Counted from the stretch's first letter, positions 9,501 through 20,407 are shown. The stretch is 64,000 nt of DNA from Bradyrhizobium sp. BRP22 (GCF_020194175.1 NZ_JADYVX010000034.1:1-64000); one strand, 5' to 3'. Notes: generated by a model from the letters alone, not told the origin. Translations and numbers: made by a program.

Positions 9501-9846
9501 TGTCGCCGAACAGTTCCAGCGCCTCCGGCGACGGGCCGACGAAGGTGATCGCCTCCTCCGCGCAGCGTCGCGCCAGCGCGGCGTTCTCGCTGAGGAAGCC
9601 ATAGCCGGGATGCAGCGCATCACATTTCGTCGCCTTGGCCGCGCCAATCACTGCCTCGATATCGAGATAGGCGCGTGCGCCGCGGCCCGGAATCTCGTGC
9701 GCTTCATCGACCGCACGGACGTGGCGCGACGTCGCATCATCGACCGGATAGATCGCGACGGTGGCAAGTTCGCTTTCGCCTGCCGCGCGGGCGATACGGA
9801 TGGCAACCTCGCCGCGATTGGCGATCAGCAATTTCTTGAAAGGCAT
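6538..9846 (-). CDS. single-chain biotin-dependent acyl-CoA carboxylase (BC-BCCP-CT fusion)
   Basis: 1102-residue multidomain carboxylase. Residues 1-450 are biotin carboxylase (IANRGEVAIRI at 8-18, ATP-grasp glycine loop AGGGGRGMR at 162-170, ECTIQRRNQK at 229-238, EANPRLQVEHT at 294-304). Residues about 495-570 are the biotinyl domain with the biotinylated Lys531 in ESMKMEH. Residues about 580-1102 carry both carboxyltransferase halves. This order and length match the single-chain long-chain acyl-CoA carboxylase class rather than two-subunit propionyl-CoA carboxylase. I chose ATG 9846 (MPFKKLLIANRG); a longer in-frame reading only antisenses the upstream permease region. It lies 23 bases after the permease stop, at the 3' end of a peptide-transport/CoA-transferase operon. 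The acyl substrate is unknown. Confidence 0.87.
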   Translation of the reverse strand: MPFKKLLIANRGEVAIRIARAAGESELATVAIYPVDDATSRHVRAVDEAHEIPGRGARAYLDIEAVIGAAKATKCDALHPGYGFLSENAALARRCAEEAITFVGPSPEALELFGDKAKAKALAKSCGVPIISGTSGPTSLEEAKAFFASLGASAAVMVKAIAGGGGRGMRIVDDAAKLEQAYARCQSEAKAAFGNDGVYVERLIRKARHIEVQIIGDRFGQISHLWERECTIQRRNQKLIEVAPSPSLSDPLRSRIIEAAGRLAAAARYDNLGTFEFLVDDDAREGEGAFAFIEANPRLQVEHTVPEEVLGIDLVKAQLAVASGASLASLGLAQAAIPSPRGYAVQLRVNMEVMNENGETKPTGGTLSVFDLPSGPGVRVDTFGYTGYNTSAAFDSLLAKVIVHSPSANWVDVVQKALRALREFRIAGVATNIPFLGAILAHPDFAANRVTTSFIDAHAGSLVAAAKEADEPVLVEVNGGAATPAGPMDEAGPEGSVAVQAPLQGTIVAIDVAEGDLVRPSQQIAVLESMKMEHLVTAPHGGRVTKIAGGVGVTLMHGEAILFIEPAEVDGHHVAEEAEIDLDYIRPDLAEVIARHAITLDENRPASVERRRKTNQRTARENVAHLVDDGSFIEYGALAIAAQRRRRKLDDLIRNTPADGLITGLATVNADKFGADGARCMVIAYDYTVLAGTQGHMNHKKIDRMLTLTEQWRLPLVFYAEGGGGRPGDTDRLGMTGLDGPSFVQFARLSGLVPVIGVVSGYCFAGNAAMLGCCDVIIATKNASIGMGGPAMIEGGGLGVYHPAEVGPVSFQAPNGVIDILVEDEAEATTAAQKYLSYFQGAVSDWKAPDQRLLRRAIPENRLRVYDIRKVIDLLADEGSVLEIRRDFGVGMITAFIRIEGKPFGLIANNPKHLGGAIDAPAGDKAARFMQLCDAHDIPIISLCDTPGFMVGPEAEKTAIVRHVSRMFVTGASLTVPLFGIVLRKGYGLGAQSMIGGGFHASFFTVAWPTGEFGGMGLEGYVRLGFRKEMEAIEDPAEREKYYQAKVAELYANGKAVSIASVLEIDEVIDPAQTRHWIMSGLRSVPQPAPRTHRKRPCVDAW

Positions 9847-9869
9847 AAAGGTTTCCGTCGACAAGAGAG

Positions 9870-10754
9870 CTAGCGATCCTTCATGGTCGGATCGAGCACG
9901 ATGCGCAAGGACTCTCCGAGCGCGTTGAAGGCCAACGAGACGACCAGGATGGCGAGGCCCGGCGCGTACATCTGCTCCGGCGCGATCTCCATATATTGGT
10001 AGGCGCGCGCCAGCATCGCGCCCCAGCTCGGGTTCGGCGGCTGGATGCCGAGACCGAGGAAGCTCAGGCTTGCCTCCGCGAGCAGCGCCGCGGCGAGCAG
10101 CAGCGTCACCTGCACGATGACAGGCTGCAGCGTGTTCGGCAGCACATGCCGCCACAGGATATGCCAGGCCGGTGCGCCGAAGCACCTGGAAGCGTCGACA
10201 TAGAGCTCCTGCCGCACCACCAGGGTCCGGGCCCGGACGATGCGGGCCAGTGCCGGAAACATCACGATGCCGACCGCGATCATGCCGTTGGTCAGTCCGA
10301 TACCGAGCGCGCCGGTCACCGCGATCGCAAGCACGATCGCCGGAAACGACAGGAAGGTGTCGATGATCCGGCTGATGATGTCGTCGGTCCAGCCCCCGAA
10401 GAAGCCGGCGACGAGCCCGACCGGCAGGCCAATCGCAACTGCGACACACACGGCCAGCACGCTGGCATAGACAGTCGCCGGCGCACCATAGATCAAGCGG
10501 CTGAAGATGTCGCGGCCGAGATCATCGGTGCCGAGCAAATGCGCCGGGCCGGGCGGGGCCAGCATGTTGTTGACGTCCTGCGCGGTCGGCGAATAGGGCG
10601 CAATCCAGGGCGCGCCGATCGCGACGATAACGAGCACCAGCAGCACGAGGAGCGCGAGCGCGGCCCGCAAATCGCCGGCAAGCCAGCGGAGGAAGCGGCG
10701 TAGCCTTGTCGGCTTGGCGGGCAATCGCGGAGAGGCGAGCGCGAGATCGGTCAT
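9870..10754 (-). CDS. ABC transporter permease, DppC/OppC type
   Basis: 294-residue inner-membrane permease of a peptide/nickel-type importer. It has the OppC-style N-terminal segment, a first helix (ALALLVLLVLVIVAIGAPWIAPY), then HLLGTDDLGRDIFSRLIYGA, which is diagnostic of this family, five further helices, and a C-terminal GESLRIVLDP. The EAA-type loop facing the ATPase is around DASRCFGAPAWHILWRHVLPN. It overlaps the DppB-type permease by 4 bases (ATGA), which implies translational coupling and a heterodimer. It is part of the minus-strand operon 17789-6538. Confidence 0.88.
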   Translation of the reverse strand: MTDLALASPRLPAKPTRLRRFLRWLAGDLRAALALLVLLVLVIVAIGAPWIAPYSPTAQDVNNMLAPPGPAHLLGTDDLGRDIFSRLIYGAPATVYASVLAVCVAVAIGLPVGLVAGFFGGWTDDIISRIIDTFLSFPAIVLAIAVTGALGIGLTNGMIAVGIVMFPALARIVRARTLVVRQELYVDASRCFGAPAWHILWRHVLPNTLQPVIVQVTLLLAAALLAEASLSFLGLGIQPPNPSWGAMLARAYQYMEIAPEQMYAPGLAILVVSLAFNALGESLRIVLDPTMKDR

Positions 10755-11707
10755 TGCTCGATCCTCGGATCAACCGCGGCGCAGATCAGATCGGTGATCA
10801 GGTTGACCAGGATCACCACGATCACCATCGTGAACACGACGCCCTGCACGATCGGGAAATCGCGCTGGATCGCGCCGCGCACGATCAGGCTGCCGAGACC
10901 GGGAATGGCGAACACTGCCTCGATGACCACAGTCGCCGCCAGCATCCGGTTCACCAGCAGGCTGATGATGGTGAACAGGTTGACGCTGACATTCTTCAGC
11001 CCGTGCTGCCAGAGGATGCGACTCATCGACAATCCCTTGGCGTGCAGCGTCCGCACATATTGCGACGACAGCACTTCCAATAGCGAGCCGCGGAGCTGCC
11101 GCGCAACCTCGGCCATGCCGTAGGCCGCGATCGCAATTCCCGGCAACAGCGCGTGCCTGATCGCCTCGATCGGAGAGGCGGTGAAGGATTTTGCGCCGGT
11201 CGCAGGCAGCCAGTTGAGTCTGAGCGAGATCTCGGCGACCAAGATCATCGCGAGCCAGAAACCGGGAATGGCGACGCCGAGCGAGGCGATCATACTGACG
11301 GCCTTGTCGACCCAGCCATTGGGCTTGATCGCCGCGATCACGCCCATGGGGATGCCCGATAGCAGCGCCAGGATCAGCGCGATCACAACGATCAGCAGTG
11401 TGTTGGGAAAGGCGCGGCCGATCGAGGTCGCGACCTGCTCTCCAGTCAGCAACGATTGCGAAAGGTCGCCCTGGACGACGTTCCCGAGCCAGACGCCGTA
11501 TTGCACCAGGAACGGTCGATCGAGCCCGTAGATGTGGCGGATTTCGGCGATGCGCGCATCCGAGGCATTGTCGCCCGCGAGCGTCACCGCGATGTCGCCC
11601 GGCACGAGCTTCAGGAGCGCGAACACCATGAAGGTCGCGAGCACGATCACCGGCAACGCCTGCAACAGGCGGCCGCCGACAACCCTGACCGGACTGCGTC
11701 GCGCCAT
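10751..11707 (-). CDS. ABC transporter permease, DppB/OppB type
   Basis: 318-residue inner-membrane permease, the partner of the DppC-type gene that overlaps its stop by 4 bases. Features are an N-terminal helix (RLLQALPVIVLATFMVFALLKLVPGD, with the typical PGD after helix 1), GLDRPFLVQYGVWLGNVVQGDLSQSL, a cytoplasmic coupling loop YVRTLHAKGLSMSRILWQHGLKN, and C-terminal VDPRIEQ. It follows the binding-protein gene by 5 bases. The substrate class (peptides, opines, glutathione or nickel) cannot be told from the permease. Confidence 0.88.
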   Translation of the reverse strand: MARRSPVRVVGGRLLQALPVIVLATFMVFALLKLVPGDIAVTLAGDNASDARIAEIRHIYGLDRPFLVQYGVWLGNVVQGDLSQSLLTGEQVATSIGRAFPNTLLIVVIALILALLSGIPMGVIAAIKPNGWVDKAVSMIASLGVAIPGFWLAMILVAEISLRLNWLPATGAKSFTASPIEAIRHALLPGIAIAAYGMAEVARQLRGSLLEVLSSQYVRTLHAKGLSMSRILWQHGLKNVSVNLFTIISLLVNRMLAATVVIEAVFAIPGLGSLIVRGAIQRDFPIVQGVVFTMVIVVILVNLITDLICAAVDPRIEQ

Positions 11708-11712
11708 GTCCC

Positions 11713-13260
11713 TCAGCTCTCCAGCCAGACGTCATCGTATTTCGGCTTGCCGAGCAGGTTCGGCCGATAGCCCTGCACCTTCTTGTTCATCGCGACCAGC
11801 TCGAACTGGAAGGCGAGCGGCGCGACGAAGGCATTTTCCATCACCAGCCGCTGCACCGTGGCAAACGCCTTGCGACGCTGCTCCATGTCCTCAGAGGCCC
11901 GCGACTCCTTGATCGCGGCCTCGAGCTCCGGCGGCACGGGCGCACGGCCGGCATTGTAATAGGCGTCCTTGGTGAACATCAGCGAATAGGTCAGGCTCGG
12001 ATCCGGCCGCCCGGTCCATGCCGAAAGCAGGCCGGAGCCGCGCTTCTCGCTGGCGAAGAAGGCGGCAGAAGCTTCCGCGATCGGCGCGTTGGCAAAGCGC
12101 GCATTCATGCCCGCCTTGCGGAGCTGCTCGATCAGGATCTCCTGGCGCTGCACCGAATCCTGGTCGGGATAGCCGCCGAACTCGATCGTGAGCCCGTCCT
12201 TGAAGCCGGCCTCCACGAGCAGCTTGCGCGCCTTGTCGGGATCGTACGGGTAAAGTCCGGCAACCGATTTGTCATAGGCCCAATGCGCCTTCGGCAGGTT
12301 CATGTAGGCGGGTTCGGCGAGCCCGGCGAGCGCCGCCTTCACAAAGGACTCGCGATCGATCGCGAAGTTCAGGGCTTGCCGGACCTTCACATTGTCGAAC
12401 GGCGGCTTGGCCCAATTGAGGAAGATCTGAAGGACATACAGTGTTGGTCCGTTGACGACCTTGACACTGCTGGCGCGCTCGATGATCGCCTTCTGGCGGG
12501 GTGGCAATTGATAGATCAGATCGTTCTGCCCAGCGGTGACCGAGCGCGCGCCGGTGGTCAACTCCGGAATGATCGCGAACTCGATGCCATCTGGAAGGGG
12601 ACGGTTCGGCTTCCAGTACTTGTCGTTGCGCTTGACGACGATGCGCTCACCATCCGCCCAGCTAATGAAGGTATACGCACCGGCGCCGACCGGCTTGCGT
12701 GCGACGGTGCCCCCTTCGGCCGCCTTGAGCGCAGTGGGTGAAACCATCATGCCGGCGCGGTCGGAGAGGATGAGTGGCAGCGCGCTGTCCGGTGCGCTCA
12801 GCTTCAGCGTGACCTGCATCAGACCGGTGATCTCGACCGACGCCACCGAGGCCAGATCGGCCTTGATGTTGGATTTCTGATCGCTCTTGTTGCGCTCGAT
12901 GTTGAATTTCACGGCTTCCGCATCGAGCGGCGTGCCGTCATGGAAAGTGATACCGGCACGGATGTTGAGCACCAGCGTGTTCGGGTCGGTGAATTTCCAG
13001 CTCTCGGCGAGGCCGGGCTTCGGCGTCAGCGTCTCGAAATCCCATTCCGTCAGCGTGTCGTAGATCGTGAACAGGAAGGCGTGGTCGGAACCGGCGCCGC
13101 CGGTTGCGGGATCGAGGCTCGAAGGATTGGCGGGCGCAGAGATGCGCAGGGTGCCACCGCGCTTCGGGGTGACGTCCGCCCACGCGGGACCGCCGAGCGT
13201 CACGCCGGCAATCGCGGCCGATGTCAGCGCGATAGCCTCGCGTCGCGTCATCTCTGTCAT
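11713..13260 (-). CDS. ABC transporter substrate-binding protein, family 5 (peptide type), Tat-like signal
   Basis: 515-residue periplasmic binding protein of the SBP_bac_5 family. ATG 13260 is preceded by GGGAGGAG at good spacing. The N-terminus MTEMTRREAIALTSAAIAG has a twin arginine followed by a hydrophobic stretch and AWA, so Tat export is likely. Family landmarks are RGGTLRISAPANPSSLDP, WDFETLTPKPGLAESW, FHDGTPLDAEAVKFNIER and a VRQALNFAIDRESFVKA segment. It lies between the ATPase pair upstream and the permeases downstream and completes the transporter. Confidence 0.88.
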   Translation of the reverse strand: MTEMTRREAIALTSAAIAGVTLGGPAWADVTPKRGGTLRISAPANPSSLDPATGGAGSDHAFLFTIYDTLTEWDFETLTPKPGLAESWKFTDPNTLVLNIRAGITFHDGTPLDAEAVKFNIERNKSDQKSNIKADLASVASVEITGLMQVTLKLSAPDSALPLILSDRAGMMVSPTALKAAEGGTVARKPVGAGAYTFISWADGERIVVKRNDKYWKPNRPLPDGIEFAIIPELTTGARSVTAGQNDLIYQLPPRQKAIIERASSVKVVNGPTLYVLQIFLNWAKPPFDNVKVRQALNFAIDRESFVKAALAGLAEPAYMNLPKAHWAYDKSVAGLYPYDPDKARKLLVEAGFKDGLTIEFGGYPDQDSVQRQEILIEQLRKAGMNARFANAPIAEASAAFFASEKRGSGLLSAWTGRPDPSLTYSLMFTKDAYYNAGRAPVPPELEAAIKESRASEDMEQRRKAFATVQRLVMENAFVAPLAFQFELVAMNKKVQGYRPNLLGKPKYDDVWLES

Positions 13261-13285
13261 GTCATCTCCTCCCGGCAATTCCTGG

Positions 13286-14286
13286 TCAGTTTGGTGCAAA
13301 GTCTGGATGTTCAGCGAAATGGCAGGCGACCCAATGGTCGGGCTGAAGCTCGCGCCAGTCCGGCGCCTGTTCGGCGCAGAGCGACTGCGCGTAGGGGCAA
13401 CGGGTGCGGAAGCGGCAGCCCGAGGGCGGATCGATCGGGCTCGGGATCTCGCCCTGCAGCATGATGCGGCTGCCCTGACGTAGGTGTGACGGCAATGGCC
13501 GCGGCTCCGCCGACAGCAGCGCCTGGGTGTAGGGATGCAGCGGATGCTCGGAGACGCGCTCGGTCGGCCCAAGCTCGACGAAGCGGCCGAGATACATCAC
13601 GGCGATGCGCTCGCTGATGTGGGAGACCACGGCGAGGTCGTGAGTGATGAAGACATAAGTGAGGCCGAGCTCGCGCTGCAAGTCGGCAAAGAGATTGAGC
13701 ACGTCGCCACGAATGGACATATCCAACGCGGCCACCACCTCGTCGCAGACGATCAGCTTCGGTTTCAGCGTCAACGCGCGGGCGATCACCACGCGCTGCT
13801 TCTGCCCGCCGGAAAGCTGGTGCGGATAGCGCTCGCCGACGTCCTGCGGCAAGCCGACACGGTCGAGCGCCTCCCTCGCCTGCCGCTCGCGCTCGGCGCT
13901 GGTGCCGGCGCGCGCGAGCTCGAGCGGCTCCAGCACCGACGAGAGGATGGTCATGCGCGGGTTCAGCGCAGCATTCGGATCCTGGAAGATGATCTGGTAG
14001 TCGCGGCGGTGGCTCTGAAATCGCTTCCGCGGCAGCGCCAGCGGGTCGATCCCCTCATGCCGGATGGCGCCCGCGCTCGGCTTCAAGAGGAACACCAGCG
14101 CGCGGCCGATCGTGGTCTTGCCGGATCCGGACTCGCCGATGATCCCAAAGGTCTCGCCGCGGTGGACGTCGAAATTGACGCCGTCGACAGCCTTCACCGT
14201 GGCGCGGCGATCGCTGGTCTGGAAGCGCACTTCGAGATCACGCACCGAGACGATGGCGTCCTGCGTGCTATCGGGGCCAAGCGGCA

Positions 14287-14290
<4 letters not shown>
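13286..14290 (-). CDS. ABC transporter ATPase, DppF/OppF type
   Basis: 334-residue ATPase with Walker A GESGSGKTT (about residues 52-60), Q-loop FQDPNAALNP, signature LSGGQKQR, Walker B KLIVCDE and H-loop ITHD. The C-terminal extension with the cysteine pattern CRFRTRCPYAQSLC is typical of oligopeptide ATPases. The start is ATG 14290 (or 14287), overlapping the stop of the DppD-type ATPase as ATGATG/TGA, so the two are translationally coupled. Walker B reads CDEVVAALD, with valine-alanine where PTS/PVS is usual, a mild deviation. A longer in-frame reading up to 14653 lies antisense inside the neighbour and was rejected. Confidence 0.87.
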
Positions 14291-15362
<1,072 letters not shown>

Positions 15363-15363
<1 letters not shown>

Positions 15364-17789
15364 CAACCCGCCGCCTGCTTCTTTTTCACGAGCTCTTCCT
15401 CCATCAGCATCTCGGTTCCGATGATGCCGTCGCGGGTAAGCTGGGCGATCTCGGCGTCCGACAGGCCGAGCATGCCGGAAAGGATCTCGTAATTGTGCTC
15501 GCCGAGCGTTGGCGGTATCCGCCGGATCGGGAACGGGTGTGCGCTTTCACGAAACGGCATCGAGGGCTGCGGATGCTTTCCGATGAAAGCGCGGTTGATC
15601 TCCTGGATAAAACCGCGCGCCTGCAGTTGCGGGTCACGCAGGAGATCAATCGGCAGCCGCGCGACACCGGCGGCAATGCCCTCTGCCTGCAGCAGATCCA
15701 TCGCGTCTTCAGCGTCGCGTCCGGCGGTCCAGGCTGCGATTGCGGCTTCGATTTCACCCTCGATCCGTCGCCGGCCGGCGGCGCTCTTCAATGTCTCGTC
15801 GCTGGCCCAGTCAGCGCGCCCGAGCAGTGTTGCGAGTCTCGCCCACATCGCATCGCTGGACGCCGCAATCACGATCCAGTCGTCCTCGCCGGCGCAGCGG
15901 AAGCAGCCATGCGGCACGAAATCCGGATGGCGGTTGCCATACTTGGTCGGCGGCTTGCCGTCGATCGACTGCGCGATGATCCAGGGCGCAGCGAACGGCA
16001 TCATACACTCGATCTGCGCGAGATCGATGAACTGGCCCTTGCCGGTTAACCTGGCATGGATCAGCGCCGTGAGCACGGCCGCGCAACCGTTGAGACCACC
16101 GACCGCATCGCCAAAAGCGGTGTGGCTCATGACCGGCGGTCCATCGGCATCACCGACCACGCTCGGCAGCCCCGAGCCTTGCTCCAGGGTTGAGCCATAG
16201 GCACGGCAATCACGATGGACGCTGCCCGCTCCGAAGGCGGACATCGACATCATCACAAGCTTCGGGTTGAGCTTGCTCAGCACGTCATACCCAAGCCCGA
16301 GTTTCGGCAGCACCTCGACCGAGTAATTGTCGACGACGAGATCGGCGTCCGCCAGCAGGCGCTTGGCAAGATTGAGCCCCTGTGGCCGCGTCAAATCCAG
16401 CGTGATCGCGCGCTTGTTGCGGTTCATGATGCAATAGCGCACCGACTTCTCGTACATCTTCTCCAGCACATAGGCCGGCCGCCGGTCGACGCCGCGCCAC
16501 CAGTCCGGATACTGGATCGCCTCGATCTTGATGACGTCGGCGCCGAGATCGGCGAGCGTGCGCGTGCAGATCGGACCGGCCCAGCCCATCGAGAAGTCGA
16601 TCACGCGAACGCCTTCGAGCGGCAGGCGGCTCGAGCCGCGTGGCTCCGGTGATGGGACACGAGGCGCTGCCTCGAACTGCTGTTGCTCGCCGATCGCAGG
16701 AACCTTGCCGCCACGGCGGGGCGGCGTGCCGGTCAATCGCTGCATGCAGCCGGCAGAGAAACCACTCTCCTCGCCGATGGTGACGGGCACGATCGCGCCG
16801 CGGGCCCGCTTCTCCTCATCGGCGACCAGTTCGGCAATTTCGGGAACCGGCACGATCGGAATCTTGCGCTTCAGCCCCTCGGCGAACCATTCCTGCGCGG
16901 TGCGCTGCTTCAGGCGCGGCAGGAATGTCGCTTCGATCGCCTCGACATGCTGTAGCCGATCGACGCCAAGGAACAGCTTTGGATCATCGCGCAGCTCGAG
17001 CAGTCCCAGCATTTCGCAGAACGAACGCCATTGCGCAGGCGTTACCGTGGTGACACCGAGCCAGCCCTGTTTGGTCTCATAGATGCCGACCGGAAAGGTC
17101 GGCCAGAAGCGGTTGACGCCGATCCGTCGCATGACGTCGCCGCGCGAGAACGACTCGAACATGATGTATTCGGTGACGGCGATGGCGGATTCGAAGATGC
17201 TCAGGCGGCTCGCGCGCCCGCGCCCATCCTGCATCCGACCCAGCACCGACGAAGATGCAGCGATAAAGCCCCAGAGTCCGGCCAGAATTCCGGTCTGGAA
17301 ATCCGGCGCGTGCATCGGCGGCCCTTCGATCGGACCGACCAGTTTGATCAGGCCGGTCAGCGCGCGAATGGTCGAGTCGGTTGCGGCAAAATTGGCGTAG
17401 GGACCGACATCGTCGAACCAGTCAGCCTCCAGATGAATCAGGCCCGGATGCCTCTGCCTGATGGTGGCCAAATCCAAGGGCGGACAATCCGCCGCATCGA
17501 TGTCGCGGCCGTCGAGCAGGATGTCGCAACTCTCGATCAGTTCCGTGAGACGGGAGGAGGCGCTGGCATCCCAGCGATCGAGCACGATGCTCGACTTGTT
17601 GAAGTTGAGGAACGCGAACCAGGCGCTTTCTCCGCTCGACGTCAGCGGCGCAGCGCGGCGAAGTGGATCGCCCGCCGGCGGCTCGACCTTCTGCACGGTG
17701 GCACCGAAATCGGCGAACAGACGCGCGCAATAGCTGATCGCAGCCGCGCTCCCGATCTCGACAATCCGCAGATGCGACAACGCGCCCAT
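15363..17789 (-). CDS. tandem family III CoA-transferase (two CaiB/BaiF domains in one chain)
   Basis: 808 residues, about twice the usual family III length. Residues about 3-365 form one CaiB/BaiF domain and about 395-805 a second, joined by a Pro/Ser-rich linker (near EQQQFEAAPRVPSPEP). Each half starts with the family nucleotide-type motif (LRIVEIGSAAAISYCARLFADFGA; VRVIDFSMGWAGPICTRTLADLGA). Each keeps an aspartate at the catalytic position (APDFQTGILAGLWG; AFGDAVGGLNG). I chose ATG 17789, with AAGGAAA 5-11 bases upstream. It moves CoA between acyl groups. As the first gene of the peptide-transporter/carboxylase operon it probably activates the imported or derived acid. Substrate unknown. 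Confidence 0.87.
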
Positions 17790-17930
17790 CACGTTTCCTT
17801 AAGACCCCGCGTGGCCAGCGCGAACGACGCACCGGCTCAGTTTTTTGTTGCGAACATGAAACCTTGCGCGCGCGATGATGCAAGCGGAAAATTCTCCCGC
17901 GTTGCGGAATTCGCTTTGACGTGCTTGCGT

Positions 17931-19367
17931 TTAGCGACAGTCGAATTGCGCTTCGAACCAGTTTTCGAGCGAAGCCGAAAGCGGCTGCCATGCGCGCTGG
18001 AAGTGCGAGACTTTTGCAGCACTGCTGCGATAGATCGCACGCAGTTCCTGCTCAATCGCAGGAAGATCGACGCCGGCGACACGACCCTCGCTGACGATCG
18101 TGCGTCCGTCGACAACCACGTCCTTGAGCAGCGACGCATTGCCGCGCGCGAACAAGAGATCGAGCGGATGGACCGACAAAATCTGATCGCGATCGAGGCG
18201 ATCGAGATCGAGCGTGACGAAATCGGCCGGCGCCCCCGGCTTAAGCACGCCGCTTCCCGGCGCGCCGGTCGCATGGCGGCCGTTGCGGATGGCGAGCGCG
18301 AAGAACTCGGCCGGCGTCCAGGTTCGCTTGAATCCCAAGCCGCCGTGCATCATCTGCACCAGCCGCATCTCGCGCAGCACGTCGTCGTCCTCATCGAGCG
18401 CGAGCCCATCGACACCGACCGTGACCGCGCAGCCGCATCTGTGCGCGGCGGCGATCGGCGCAAGGCCGGAGCGCAGATGCATGTTGGAACTGAAATTGGT
18501 GACGATCCGCGCGCCGGACGCGGCGATCATTTCCAGCTCGTCAGGGCGCGCATGGATGCAATGCGCGAGCGTCAGGCGTTCAGAGAGAAAGCCGATGTCG
18601 CGGAGATAGCTCACGATGCCGTCGGGAAAGTGCTGGTCTGCCCAGGCGCGCTGGTAGATGGTTTCCAGCAGATGCATGTGAATGCGGCGGCCGGTCAGCG
18701 CGGAATTCTCGGCGACGGCCTCGAGCAGCGGCCTCGAACACCATTGCACGCCGGCCGGGCCGAGTTGCACGTCGATCTTTGGGCCGGCAATCGCCGCTGC
18801 AATCGCGTCGGTCAATTCGATGTAGGCCTTCGGCGACATCGGCGCGCGGACGAACAGTTCCTCGATCGTCTTGCGATCGTCGCTCGGCAGGCTTGAGAGC
18901 ACCGGCTCGGCGTCGCCATAGACGACCGGATTCTGGTCGCGCACGGCGATCGCAAAAGCGATGCGGATGCCGACGTCGGAGGCGGCTCGCGCGATCTGCT
19001 GTGCCTCCTCGACGAGCGGCATGGTTCCGCTCGGGCGGGTGTAGTGCACCATCATCGCGGCGCAGCCGGCGCGCGCCGAGCGCGCCAGCGCCGAAGCCGC
19101 CGTGAGATAGGGATCGACCGGCGTGCCCAGTGCGGAGCGCAACAGCCAGCTTTCCAGGGGCATGCCGAGTGCGCCGAAGGACGACGCGGTCGGCCGCGCA
19201 TGATCGTGGGCGTTGACGAAGGCGGGAAGCACGAAGGAGCGCGGCCCCGCCGGCGCTCCCTGATTTATAGAGGTGATGATGCCGTTCTCGTGCCGAAGCA
19301 CAGCATCACCAAGTATGCCGCGGTCAGCACCGGCGAACAGGCAGCTTGCCGTAACTTCGTTCGCCAT
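17931..19367 (-). CDS. metal-dependent amidohydrolase, SsnA/AtzB/TrzN-like
   Basis: 478-residue cytosolic TIM-barrel amidohydrolase. Metal-site residues are visible: His54 and His56 in NAHDHARP, His232 in HMHLLET, His269/272 in AHCIHARPDE, and Asp320 in GVDGLAL. These are the subtype-III deaminase or chlorohydrolase pattern with one metal. It probably hydrolyses an amino or halogen group on an N-heterocycle, or an amidine. It lies 14 bases after the NMT1-type binding-protein gene, so it is the last gene of the ABC operon 22085-17931 and presumably acts on the imported compound. Start ATG 19367. Confidence 0.83.
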   Translation of the reverse strand: MANEVTASCLFAGADRGILGDAVLRHENGIITSINQGAPAGPRSFVLPAFVNAHDHARPTASSFGALGMPLESWLLRSALGTPVDPYLTAASALARSARAGCAAMMVHYTRPSGTMPLVEEAQQIARAASDVGIRIAFAIAVRDQNPVVYGDAEPVLSSLPSDDRKTIEELFVRAPMSPKAYIELTDAIAAAIAGPKIDVQLGPAGVQWCSRPLLEAVAENSALTGRRIHMHLLETIYQRAWADQHFPDGIVSYLRDIGFLSERLTLAHCIHARPDELEMIAASGARIVTNFSSNMHLRSGLAPIAAAHRCGCAVTVGVDGLALDEDDDVLREMRLVQMMHGGLGFKRTWTPAEFFALAIRNGRHATGAPGSGVLKPGAPADFVTLDLDRLDRDQILSVHPLDLLFARGNASLLKDVVVDGRTIVSEGRVAGVDLPAIEQELRAIYRSSAAKVSHFQRAWQPLSASLENWFEAQFDCR

Positions 19368-19381
19368 GACCGCCGATGACC

Positions 19382-20407
19382 TCAGTTCGTGATGTAGACC
19401 AGTTCCCGTTCGGCCCGCGGCGGCAGGAACCCGCGGGTGAAGATTTCGGACGGCGCCGGCGTGCGGGTGAGCTGATAGCCTTCGACGATGATGCCGATAG
19501 CGCGGGCCATGCGGTCATCCTTGATGTCGCCGACGCCGATCTCCTTCATCTCCGGGGAGACGATGAGCTTGTCGAACGAATATTGCAAGCGGCGCTTCTC
19601 GACATCGACATTGATCAGGTTGTCGAAATTCACCGCGGCCTTCATGCCGGCGTTCTGGTCTTTTGCCACGGCAATCATACCCTTGTTGATGGCGCGCACG
19701 AGGCCAGCGACGGCTTTCGGGTTGGACGCGAGCAATTTGCGCGAGACCATCACGCCGTTGGAATAGAGGTCCATTCCATAATCGCCGAACGAGAACCATT
19801 TGAAGTCCTTGTCGGGATCCTGGCGGTTCAGGACGAGGTTGAAGTAGCTGGTGATGTTGAAGACAAGCGCGGCGTCGATGTCGCCCTTGATCAGCATCGG
19901 CTCCTGCAGGTTCGGCGCCATGTTCGAGATCTTGATCTTCTCGCCGTCCAGCCCGTTCTTGTGCACGAACACCGGCAACAGCCGCGTGGTCGGCGTGCCC
20001 TGCGCGCCGCCGAGCGTGTGGCCTTCGAAATCCTTGATGGTCTTGATGCCGCTCGAATTCTTTGCGACGATCGCGAATGGCGGCTGGTTCCAGATCATGT
20101 AGACCATCACAGGCGCGTCCTGCGGCTTGGTCGAGGCATTCTGGATGATCGCATTGACATCGCCGAAGCCGGCATCATAGGCGCCGGACATGATGCGCGT
20201 CACGGTCGCGCCCGAGCCTTCGCCCTGGTCGATGACGACGTTGAGGCCTTCCTGTTTGAAGAAGCCATGGTCCTTGGCGTAGAAGAAGGCGGCATCCGAG
20301 CCTTGCGTCTTCCAGCCGAGCGTGAACTTGATGGTGGTTTCCTCGGCCGCCGCCGTCCCTGCGAACAAGGCCAGTCCCAACAGCGCGGCGCTCACTTTCT
20401 TCAGCAT
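19382..20407 (-). CDS. ABC transporter substrate-binding protein, NMT1/THI5-SsuA type
   Basis: 341-residue periplasmic binding protein. The signal peptide MLKKVSAALLGLALFAGTAAAEE ends near residue 21. The mature part opens IKFTLGWKTQGSDAAFFYAKDHGFFKQEGL, characteristic of the NMT1/THI5-like family, whose known ligands include pyrimidine precursors, thiamine-type compounds, nitrate and sulfonates. A permease and an ATPase gene lie upstream on the same strand, and an amidohydrolase follows 14 bases downstream. That setting favours an N-heterocyclic ligand, which is inference. Confidence 0.85.
   Translation of the reverse strand: MLKKVSAALLGLALFAGTAAAEETTIKFTLGWKTQGSDAAFFYAKDHGFFKQEGLNVVIDQGEGSGATVTRIMSGAYDAGFGDVNAIIQNASTKPQDAPVMVYMIWNQPPFAIVAKNSSGIKTIKDFEGHTLGGAQGTPTTRLLPVFVHKNGLDGEKIKISNMAPNLQEPMLIKGDIDAALVFNITSYFNLVLNRQDPDKDFKWFSFGDYGMDLYSNGVMVSRKLLASNPKAVAGLVRAINKGMIAVAKDQNAGMKAAVNFDNLINVDVEKRRLQYSFDKLIVSPEMKEIGVGDIKDDRMARAIGIIVEGYQLTRTPAPSEIFTRGFLPPRAERELVYITN

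Noticed and set aside
16741..16748. TGCATGCA as another GntR paralog 1 operator
   Set aside because: It lies inside the CoA-transferase coding region, without the flanking AAAG/CAA of the promoter sites.
17031..18896. Long open frame (621 codons) on the plus strand
   Set aside because: It crosses antisense over the CoA-transferase and amidohydrolase genes and shows no recognisable motif; its composition is the arginine/aspartate-rich type of shadow frames.
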